Source of the DNA: Tsuneonella mangrovi
GTDB taxonomy: Bacteria > Pseudomonadota > Alphaproteobacteria > Sphingomonadales > Sphingomonadaceae
Assembly (NCBI RefSeq): GCF_002269345.1
Contig: NZ_CP022889.1
Coordinates: forward strand, 1,240,001-1,304,000
Reading direction: 5' to 3'
Length of the DNA: 64,000 bases
In this document: positions 57,371 to 64,000 of the stretch, one piece after another
Numbering within the stretch: position 1 is the stretch's first letter
Layout of the letters: each line of letters begins with the position of its first letter
Notes under the pieces: model-generated
Database searches by the model: none
What the model was told of the DNA's origin: nothing
Seen by the model: only the letters and a program-made list of their open reading frames with translations
Program-made: the position numbers and the translations under genes

Positions 57371-58078
57371 ATGGACACGATGGTCAAATGGATCGGGGGA
57401 GCGACGGCAGCCGTAGTGCTTGCATTCGCCGGGGCCACAATCGCCGGTGATATGGTTGCACCCGCCAAAGAAGCGCCTGCACCGAGCCTGGTCGACGCGA
57501 TCCCGGTCGACCAAGCAGCGCTGACCAAGGACAACGCCGCCGAAGCCGACAAGGCTGCGATGGCCGCAACCGAGGCGCGCCTCGAGAAAGCCTCCGACAA
57601 GAAACCGGTCGACCAGCAATTCGTCGTCAAGCGGATCCTCGATATCAAGGGCCCGATCAAGTACGGCCAGTATTTCTGGGACGACAAGGGCGTGCCCGAT
57701 GGCCCGATCGTGATGACCGTCGATCTCGATGCCCGAGTGCTTTCGGTGTTCAGGGACGGTTACGAGATCGGCGCCGCCGCCGTACTGCTCGGCACCGACG
57801 AATATCCCACACCGCTCGGAACTTTCCCGATCCTGCGCAAGCAGCGCTACAACGTGTCCGAGAAATACGGCAACGCACCGATGCCGTGGAGCATGTTCCT
57901 GACCCGCGACGGGGTGGCTATCCACGGTGGGCACGCGGTCGAAAACGGCTATGCCAGCCACGGTTGCATCTCCGGGCCGGACGGGTTCGTCTCCAAGATT
58001 TTCGCGATCGCCAAACCGGGCGACAAGGTCATCATCACGCGCGGCAAGATGATGACGAAGGGCGATTCTATCCTTTGA
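57371..58078 (+). CDS. L,D-transpeptidase (YkuD domain), membrane-anchored
   Basis: A 235-residue protein with an N-terminal hydrophobic anchor (WIGGATAAVVLAFAGATIAG), an Ala/Lys/Asp-rich linker to residue 80 and a YkuD domain. The catalytic motif is AIHGGHAVENGYASHGCISG; the Cys and both His residues are there, but the Arg usual after SHGC(I/V) is Ser. It would make or cleave L,D cross-links in peptidoglycan. The ATG at 57371 is preferred; the frame is open to 57290. Its end overlaps the tilS end by 11 bases (convergent). Confidence 0.86.
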   Translation: MDTMVKWIGGATAAVVLAFAGATIAGDMVAPAKEAPAPSLVDAIPVDQAALTKDNAAEADKAAMAATEARLEKASDKKPVDQQFVVKRILDIKGPIKYGQYFWDDKGVPDGPIVMTVDLDARVLSVFRDGYEIGAAAVLLGTDEYPTPLGTFPILRKQRYNVSEKYGNAPMPWSMFLTRDGVAIHGGHAVENGYASHGCISGPDGFVSKIFAIAKPGDKVIITRGKMMTKGDSIL

Positions 58079-59024
58079 GCGGAGCGCGCGGCGGTTCGCG
58101 GCGCAGTTCCCAGCTCTCGCCAAGTGATCGGGCGAGCACTCCCGCGACATTGCCTCCGCGACCATGGCGCAAATCCCGCTCCAACTGAGCGACGGCCGTA
58201 CCGCGCGGCTCTCCGCCCAGCGATGCGATTGCCCGTGCGAGCACCCGCAACCGGATCGCCAGCGGCGCCGACGGGGCGTAACGGATCGTGCCCTCTGCCT
58301 CCTCGACGCATTCGTCCCACTCGCGCGCCGCAGCCCAGTCGAGCGCCTCGTCGGCATCTGAAAGATGGGCTGCGCTTTTCGCCAGCGCGCCGGCATCGAG
58401 CCAGTCGGCGGTGGCGAGCGCAGCGCGAACCCGGGTCCGATCGAAGCGATCGTCCACGTTCGACGGATCGACCGCGGGTGACAGGTGCGCTGCCTTGCAG
58501 ATTTCCTCCAGCTCCCGCTTCCGCCAGCCGAACAGCGGCCTGACGAGCACCGCGCCGCCCGGAGCATTCCCGCGCGCGCGCACTCCGGCAAGACCTGCCG
58601 CTCCGCTCGCCCGGTTGAGCCGCATCAGCAGCGTCTCGGCCTGGTCGTCGGCATGATGCGCGGTCGCGAGCGCGTCGAGACCTCGCCCTGCCAACCACGC
58701 CTCGAGCGCAGCATAACGCGCAGCGCGCGCTTTCGCCTGCAGGTTGCCCGGCGCCACTTCGACCGACAGGGTCGAATGGGGGATGCCAAGATCGGCACAG
58801 ATCGACGCGACCATCGCCGCTTCATCGGCACTTGTTTCCCGCAGACCATGATCGACGGTCGCCGCCTCGACCTGGTCCGGCAGGGCGTGGTGCGCCAACA
58901 GCAGCAGCGCCAGGCTGTCCGGCCCGCCCGACACGGCGACGCCCAGCCGCCCGCCTTCGGGCCAGACCTTCGACAGGTCGGCCCGGAAGCGGTCAATCAG
59001 TTCGGGCGGAAGCGCCGTATCAAT
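58068..59024 (-). CDS. tilS: tRNA(Ile)-lysidine synthetase, non-canonical start
   Basis: An enzyme that adds lysine to C34 of tRNA-Ile(CAU). The PP-loop AVSGGPDSLALLLL is followed by VDHGLRETSADEAAM, TAHHADDQAETLLMRL and VRPLFGWRKRELEEIC. A GTG at 58934 falls inside the PP-loop strand, so the gene must begin earlier. The frame is open to 59030 and reads IDTALPPELIDRFRADLSKV, but has no ATG, GTG or TTG. An ATT at 59022-59024 overlapping the cpoB stop (ATTGA), or a CTG at 58998-59000, are the candidates. The C-terminal domain looks short compared with E. coli TilS. Confidence 0.82.
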   Translation of the reverse strand: MDTALPPELIDRFRADLSKVWPEGGRLGVAVSGGPDSLALLLLAHHALPDQVEAATVDHGLRETSADEAAMVASICADLGIPHSTLSVEVAPGNLQAKARAARYAALEAWLAGRGLDALATAHHADDQAETLLMRLNRASGAAGLAGVRARGNAPGGAVLVRPLFGWRKRELEEICKAAHLSPAVDPSNVDDRFDRTRVRAALATADWLDAGALAKSAAHLSDADEALDWAAAREWDECVEEAEGTIRYAPSAPLAIRLRVLARAIASLGGEPRGTAVAQLERDLRHGRGGNVAGVLARSLGESWELRREPPRAPLKG

Positions 59025-59991
59025 TGCACTTCACTTTCTTTAGATCGCCCTCGTACTGGTCACGCAGGCGGCCCGAGGCAATCGCAGGATAGGTCTCGCT
59101 GAATTCGGCCAGCGCAATGCACGCGCGCTTGGTATCCTTCTCGACGATCATCGCATCGGCGAGATAGAGCAGGCTGTCGGGCGCGCGGGCACCCTGCTTG
59201 TCGGCCTGGTAATTCTTGAGGAACCACGCCGCCGCCTGCTGCGGTTTGCCGTCGTCGAGATAGGCGCGGCCCAGCAGGTTGCGGGCATAGCTGATCCGCC
59301 AGTGATCCGGATACTTGTCGACAAACATCGTCAGCTGCTGCTCGGCCTCGGGGTAGAACTTGGCATCCCACAGGCGGAATCCGTAGCTGTACTCGTCATC
59401 GCCGGCATCGTCGGTCTTGGGCTTGGTGATCGCCTGCACCGCCGCCAAACGCTGGGCGCTCGGGCCGGTGTTACTGGCGGCTTCGGGGGCTTTGTCCGGT
59501 TTGGCAGGGGCGGGAGCAGGCTTCGCATCCGAACCGCCTGTCATCGCCTGCAGGTTCGAATCGACCGCTTCGCCGTTGTCGGGCTTGGCCGCGTCCGTAG
59601 GCGCGTTCGCATCCGCCGCCTTGCCCTTGTCGAGGGCGTCCAGCCGCGCATTGATCAGGTTGATCGCGTTGGTGTTGACCTCGGTCTGGGCCGTAATCTG
59701 CGCCAACTGCGATTCGAGCGCATCGAGCCGGGCGAGGATATCGGTCACCGCAGTCGGAGATGCGGTGTTGGTAGTGGTCGTTGGTGCGGTTTGCTGCTGT
59801 GTAATCTGCGGCTCGAAGAACTTGCCGTCGGCACCCGGGAAGACCTTGCGCTGGAGCGCGCGAATTTCCGCTTCCACCTTGCGCAAGCGTGCGGCGGTGT
59901 CGGTATCCTGCGCGGCGGCAGGCATTGCCGCGCCGGCGATGGCAACGAGCGCCAGCGGCGCAGCAATAGCCCGAATGGTGAGAATTCTCAT
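59020..59991 (-). CDS. cpoB: Tol-Pal system protein YbgF/CpoB
   Basis: A 323-residue periplasmic protein with a signal peptide (IAAPLALVAIAGAAMPAAAQ), an N-terminal coiled coil with VTDILARLDALESQLAQI and a C-terminal TPR domain with YSYGFRLWDAKFYPEAEQQL and AAAWFLKNYQAD. CpoB coordinates peptidoglycan synthesis with outer-membrane constriction. The usual tolB/pal genes are not adjacent here. It overlaps the tilS frame by 5 bases. Confidence 0.88.
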   Translation of the reverse strand: MRILTIRAIAAPLALVAIAGAAMPAAAQDTDTAARLRKVEAEIRALQRKVFPGADGKFFEPQITQQQTAPTTTTNTASPTAVTDILARLDALESQLAQITAQTEVNTNAINLINARLDALDKGKAADANAPTDAAKPDNGEAVDSNLQAMTGGSDAKPAPAPAKPDKAPEAASNTGPSAQRLAAVQAITKPKTDDAGDDEYSYGFRLWDAKFYPEAEQQLTMFVDKYPDHWRISYARNLLGRAYLDDGKPQQAAAWFLKNYQADKQGARAPDSLLYLADAMIVEKDTKRACIALAEFSETYPAIASGRLRDQYEGDLKKVKCN

Positions 59992-60137
59992 GTGATCCCT
60001 TCCGTCCGATGAACCCTGGTCGGCCAGACTTGCAGCGCCCGGCAGAATGCTACCTGAACGCCGACTGCGGCACGATTGCCGCCATATCCCCGGCTTGTCG
60101 AGCGCGTTCCCCGGCTAAATCGGGCAAAACCGCGCGT

Positions 60138-61010
60138 TCAGTTCGCCGAACCCGTTGCGACCGGGGCAGGAGTCGGTGCCGGTGTCGCCGGAGCCGACGT
60201 TGCTGGCTGCGCCGGGGTCGGCGCGGGCCGAGCCAGCAATGCCGCAGCAGTTACCGGGACATCCTTCATGGTCACCTGCACTTCCGACAACTTGGGCACC
60301 GCCTGTCCGCCGATCGTGATCGCGAACGCCTCGGGCCGCCCGGTCCAAACCATCGGTCCGCTTGCGTCGGCTGGCACGGTGTAACTTTCGCCCTTGGCCA
60401 TCTGTTTCTGCATCAGCTGCTTGCCGCTGGCATCGTAAAACTTGATCCACGAACCGTCCTCGAGCGATGTAAACACCACCGACCCCCCGGTTGGTGTCGG
60501 TGACGGCATGGAGGCGGGCGCTGGTGCTGTGCTGGCAGGTCCCGCCGGTGCCTTGTCAGGCCCAAGCAGCGAGGCCGGGCCCGCTCCGGGCGCGATGACC
60601 CGGCTGTAGAACATCGTCCCGCCGACCAGCAGGAGGATCACTGCGGCGATACTGAGGACCGTGAGCCCACGCGAGGGGACCCGCGCCGGATCGCCCGGCT
60701 CGAACGTTGCCACCCGCTGACGTTCGGCGGGATCGCTGTCCGCCAGGTCGGCCCGCACCTCGTCAAGGACCTGCCCTTCGTCGAGACCAAGCAGGCGCGC
60801 GTAGGTGCGCGAAAACCCGATCGCATAGGTTCGCGCCGGAAGCTCGGCAAAGCGCCCTGCTTCGATCACTTCGAGGTGGCGCTGCGGGATACGGGTTTCC
60901 GCCGCAACTTGCGCGAGCGTCATTCCCGCCTTTTCGCGCGCGAGCCGCAAGCGCTCGCCAGCACCGTGCAGCGGTAGTTCGTCCTCCGGCATGGCGGTAT
61001 CATTGTCCAT
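60138..61010 (-). CDS. RodZ-like helix-turn-helix membrane protein
   Basis: A 290-residue protein: a cytoplasmic helix-turn-helix (GERLRLAREKAGMTLAQVAAE, ETRIPQRHLEVIEAGRFAEL), one transmembrane helix (GLTVLSIAAVILLLVGGTMF) and a Pro/Ala-rich periplasmic part with a DUF4115-type beta domain (DGSWIKFYDASGKQL). RodZ links MreB to the wall elongation machinery. It lies upstream of cpoB on the same strand, 146 bases apart, fitting an envelope theme. Confidence 0.85.
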   Translation of the reverse strand: MDNDTAMPEDELPLHGAGERLRLAREKAGMTLAQVAAETRIPQRHLEVIEAGRFAELPARTYAIGFSRTYARLLGLDEGQVLDEVRADLADSDPAERQRVATFEPGDPARVPSRGLTVLSIAAVILLLVGGTMFYSRVIAPGAGPASLLGPDKAPAGPASTAPAPASMPSPTPTGGSVVFTSLEDGSWIKFYDASGKQLMQKQMAKGESYTVPADASGPMVWTGRPEAFAITIGGQAVPKLSEVQVTMKDVPVTAAALLARPAPTPAQPATSAPATPAPTPAPVATGSAN

Positions 61011-61165
61011 GAAGCGTCCTGAGAATGCGACCCCACCCCTTGGGATTTACGCCAGATGAGAGGAGCCACATCCGACTGTCAAGCGCGCGATTCGGTGTCT
61101 CGAAAGGCGAGCGATGAAATGGGCAGTGTGCGCGGCGAACGCAGCCGAGAAGCCGCCAAGCGCAT

Positions 61166-63433
61166 TCAGTCGGTGTCGATGCCGCGCTCTTCGGCCCAAT
61201 GCTGCAACGCGGCACGCATATCTGGCGGTGGCGAGGAGAGCCATTCGTTCATCACCTGGCCAATTTCCTTCAGGTCTACCTTGCGCACCAGTTCCTTAAT
61301 CGGGCCAACGCCTGCCGGGGTTATTGAAAGCTTGCGGAATCCCAGCCCGAGCAAGGCCAGAGCCTCGAGGCGGCGACCACCCATCTCACCGCAGATCCTA
61401 AGGTCAACCCCGCTCCCTTCCACGCCCAGCACCACCCGGCGCAGGAACCGCAGGATTGCCGGGCTCAGCCAATCGTAACGTTCGGCGAGCTTCGGATTGG
61501 CGCGGTCGGCGGCGAACAGGAACTGGGTGAGATCGTTCGTCCCGACCGACAGGAAGGAAAGTCGGGGCAGCAACTGGTCGAGCACTTCGGCCAGCGCCGG
61601 AACTTCCAGCATGGCGCCGTACCTGATCGCTTCGGGAAGGATCTTCTTCTGCTTCTTGAGGAATGCCAGTTGTCCGTCGAAGACGGCCTTTGCGGCATCG
61701 AACTCCCACGGCTCGGAAACCATCGGGAACATCACATAGAGAGATCGTCCCGCAGCCGCTTCGAGCAATGCCCGCGCCTGGACCTTGAGCAATCCTTCGC
61801 GCTCGAGCGCCAGTCGCAGCGCACGCCAGCCCATCGCCGGGTTCTCGTCGTTCTCGGCCTCCTCGGATGCGACATAAGGCACCGCTTTGTCGCCGCCGAT
61901 ATCGACCGTCCGGAAGATCACCGGCTTGTCGCCCGCCGCATCGAGCACATCGCGATAGAGCCGGGTCTGTCGTTCGCGCTGGGGCATAGTGGCGGAGACG
62001 AGGAACTGGAACTCGGTGCGAAACAACCCGATCCCGTCGGCACCGACCAGTGGCAGCGCGTCCATGTCGTCACGCAGGCCGGCGTTCATCATCACCTGGA
62101 TGCGGGTGCCGTCGCGGGTGAACGGTTCGACATCGCGCAGTTCGGCATAAGCGGCCTGCCGCTCCTTGGTACGGGCAAAGCGCTCGGCAAAGATGTCAAT
62201 CGTTTGCTGAGAAGGCCGGACGTGAGCGATCGCCTTGTCGGCATCGAGCAGTACTTCGTCGCCGTCGCGCACGATCCCGCGAATCCCGCGCGCACGGCCG
62301 AGCACCGGCACGCCCATTGCGCGGGCAACGATCACCACGTGCGCAGTGAGCGAGCCTTCCTCGAGGATCACGCCCTTCAATCGCCGCCGGTCGTATTCGA
62401 GCAGCTCTGCAGGGCCGAGGTTGCGCGCGATCAGGATCGTATCGCGCCGCAGCCCTTGCGTTGCGGCAGTACCCAGCTGGCCCGAGACGATCCGCAGAAG
62501 CCGGTTCGACAGGTCCTCCAGGTCGTGCATGCGATCCGCCAGCAGCGGGTCGTCGATCTCGCGCATCCGCATCCGGGTGCGTTGCTGGACCCGTTCGATC
62601 GCCGCTTCGGCCGTGAGCCCGGAATCGATCGCTTCGTTGATCCGCCGGCTCCAGCCTTCGTCGTAAGCGAACATCTTGTAGGTCTCGAGGATGTCCTCGT
62701 GTTCACCACCGGTGCCGAATTCGGCCTGGCTCGACATCGCATCGATCTGGTCGCGCATCTTGTCGAACGCGCGGTAGACCCGTTGGCGCTCGGCCTCGAT
62801 ATCATCCGCCACCACCTGGTCGATATGCACGCGCGGCTGGTGGAACACCGCAAATCCCGACGCGAGGCCTTTGACCAGGCTGAGGCCGGGGACCATCTGC
62901 GGGCCGGTCAAGGCTTCGCCCAGCGTGCCCGCCTCTTCATCGACAAGGCCGGCGTGGGCGATCATCTCGCTGAGGACCATCGCGACGGTCTGCAGCGCTT
63001 CGATCTCGACGTCTTCGTAGCGCCGCGGATCGGCATGCTGGACGCACAGCGTACCCACCGCGCGTTCGCGATAGACGATCGGCACACCCGCAAACGAATG
63101 GAACTTCTCTTCCCCCGTTTCCGGGCGATAGGCAAAGTCGGGATGCGCCGCCGCTTCGGCGAGGTTGAGTGTCTCGATCCGGTCGGCGATCACTCCGTTG
63201 AGGCCTTCGCCGATCGCGAGCCGCGTGACATGGACCGCGCTCTGTTCCAGCCCGCGGGTGGCGAACAGTTCGAGCATGCCTTCGCGCAGGAGGTAGATCG
63301 AGCAGACCTCGCTATCAAGGTTTTCGCCGATAATCTCGACCACGCGGTCGAGCTTGCCTTGCGGATACATCCGCGAGGCCATCACCTCGTGCAGCTGGGT
63401 GAGGATCGATCGGGCAGCGGCGGCGGCAGTCAT
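61166..63433 (-). CDS. ptsP: PTS phosphoenolpyruvate phosphotransferase (EI-Ntr)
   Basis: A 755-residue enzyme I with a GAF domain at residues 1-170 (VCSIYLLREGMLELFATRGL), the phospho-His domain (LTAHVVIVARAMGVPVLGRA) and the PEP-binding barrel (LFRTEFQFLVSA, SVGTNDLTQFLFAADRANP, CGEMGGRRLEALALLGLGF). It starts the nitrogen PTS relay that responds to glutamine or 2-oxoglutarate through GAF. No EIIA or Hpr gene is in the window. Confidence 0.95.
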   Translation of the reverse strand: MTAAAAARSILTQLHEVMASRMYPQGKLDRVVEIIGENLDSEVCSIYLLREGMLELFATRGLEQSAVHVTRLAIGEGLNGVIADRIETLNLAEAAAHPDFAYRPETGEEKFHSFAGVPIVYRERAVGTLCVQHADPRRYEDVEIEALQTVAMVLSEMIAHAGLVDEEAGTLGEALTGPQMVPGLSLVKGLASGFAVFHQPRVHIDQVVADDIEAERQRVYRAFDKMRDQIDAMSSQAEFGTGGEHEDILETYKMFAYDEGWSRRINEAIDSGLTAEAAIERVQQRTRMRMREIDDPLLADRMHDLEDLSNRLLRIVSGQLGTAATQGLRRDTILIARNLGPAELLEYDRRRLKGVILEEGSLTAHVVIVARAMGVPVLGRARGIRGIVRDGDEVLLDADKAIAHVRPSQQTIDIFAERFARTKERQAAYAELRDVEPFTRDGTRIQVMMNAGLRDDMDALPLVGADGIGLFRTEFQFLVSATMPQRERQTRLYRDVLDAAGDKPVIFRTVDIGGDKAVPYVASEEAENDENPAMGWRALRLALEREGLLKVQARALLEAAAGRSLYVMFPMVSEPWEFDAAKAVFDGQLAFLKKQKKILPEAIRYGAMLEVPALAEVLDQLLPRLSFLSVGTNDLTQFLFAADRANPKLAERYDWLSPAILRFLRRVVLGVEGSGVDLRICGEMGGRRLEALALLGLGFRKLSITPAGVGPIKELVRKVDLKEIGQVMNEWLSSPPPDMRAALQHWAEERGIDTD

Positions 63434-63618
63434 CTTCGCGTTGCCCTAGCGGATTGTGCACCGTATGGGAATCGCGCAGTCGGTATTCTCGCAATGCCGG
63501 GCAAATGGCGCGCGCAAACGCCGATCCATCGCGTTCGCGGCGCGCCATCCTCCCGTCCCCCTCGGGGGAGGGTCGCTCGCGCCGGGCAGCAGGGGACGCT
63601 GATGGCGCGAACCGGCGG

Positions 63619-63777
63619 TCAGAGCTCGTTGAGCTCTTCCTTGATCCTGAGCTTTTGCACCTTGATCTGCTTGATCGTCTCCGCGTTGGGCGCCGGGCGA
63701 TTCATCTCATCGCGCAATCGGGCTTCGAGGCCTGCATGCTTGGTCTGGAGGGCGTCGGCGTGGGACGATGACAGCAT
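63619..63777 (-). CDS. DUF465 (YdcH-type) small protein
   Basis: A 52-residue helical protein of the DUF465 family (SSHADALQTKHAGLEARLRDE, then TIKQIKVQKLRIKEELNEL). GAGGAGAACGAG precedes the ATG at 63777, which decides the start; a longer frame to 63852 is not family-like. It probably forms a coiled coil. Same strand as ptsP, 185 bases upstream. Confidence 0.85.
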   Translation of the reverse strand: MLSSSHADALQTKHAGLEARLRDEMNRPAPNAETIKQIKVQKLRIKEELNEL

Positions 63778-63864
63778 CTCGTTCTCCTCTTGCGGGTGCA
63801 ACCCGAACAGGCGACTCGTGCCATCTGGCGGCACGTGCCGCTCAAGTGTCATACAACCATAATA

Positions 63865-64000
63865 TTGACGACTTGCGAACCCCTGCCGATCGCCTATTCG
63901 ATCAACAGCGACGATTTCCGCGACGAGGCGTTGGCTGCGGTTGCATCGGATGGGGACCCAGGACGGATGACCGACGAAGAACTGCGCAAGCGGCTGGCGA
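63865..64000 (+). CDS. Start of an unidentified gene cut by the right edge
   Basis: A plus-strand frame from a TTG at 63865 reads LPIAYSINSDDFRDEALAAV and continues through an ATG at 63967 (TDEELRKRLA) to the window end without a stop. It is too short to assign. The true start may be 63967. Confidence 0.3.
   Translation, partial: MTTCEPLPIAYSINSDDFRDEALAAVASDGDPGRMTDEELRKRLA

Noticed and set aside
61670-63862. Long plus-strand frame of 730 codons
   Set aside because: It is antisense to ptsP, whose motifs are intact; the long frame is a high-GC shadow with no recognisable domain.

Overview
The window looks like a chromosome segment of a carotenoid-making alphaproteobacterium of the order Sphingomonadales (Erythrobacteraceae or Sphingomonadaceae). 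This is inferred from protein style and gene content: crtZ, a ptsP gene next to a DUF465 gene, a DUF1476 protein beside bolA and grxD, and Tat-type signals on many glycosidases. It was not established by any search.

Bases 1-20195 form a plant-arabinan and galactoarabinan locus. It holds a GH127 enzyme cut by the left edge, a FucP-type sugar transporter, an exported aldose 1-epimerase, a pentonate dehydratase, a FadR-type GntR regulator, a GH2 beta-galactosidase, a GH51 arabinofuranosidase, three GH43 enzymes, and an operon of an exported nucleoside-hydrolase-like protein, a flavin-dependent halogenase and a GH29 fucosidase. Three GTNNNAC-centred palindromes lie in the three divergent promoter regions and are candidate GntR operators. 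A clan-A glycosidase follows (20289-21521).

Bases 21778-30099 look like a siderophore-type uptake region. A tightly overlapping four-gene operon (esterase, PaiB-like FMN protein, PepSY membrane protein, S9 peptidase) is divergent from an AraC regulator and a TonB-dependent receptor. A decayed IS3 transposase, a tyrosine integrase and a 45-base 3' piece of tRNA-Pro(GGG) follow at 30.2-32.2 kb. The geometry says an integrated element lies to the left of the tRNA piece. Its other end was not seen in the window, so all of 1-32.2 kb may be island DNA.

From 32.2 kb rightwards the sequence is mostly richer in G+C and mostly housekeeping. A divergent GH92/GH47 alpha-mannosidase pair comes first, then a Nudix hydrolase, a candidate sigma-54-driven small RNA, grxD-bolA-DUF1476, a quinone oxidoreductase, leuD-leuC, a thioesterase, crtZ, galU, murA, a methyltransferase, a second sugar transporter behind a large LacI-like palindrome, malate synthase G, msrB-selO, MaoC and enoyl-CoA hydratase genes, a GT4/DUF2141/flippase-like/DUF2334 envelope cluster, an L,D-transpeptidase, tilS, cpoB, a RodZ-like gene, ptsP and DUF465. 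Two genes (selO and tilS) extend upstream of any ATG, GTG or TTG in their frame and seem to need ACG and ATT (or CTG) starts.
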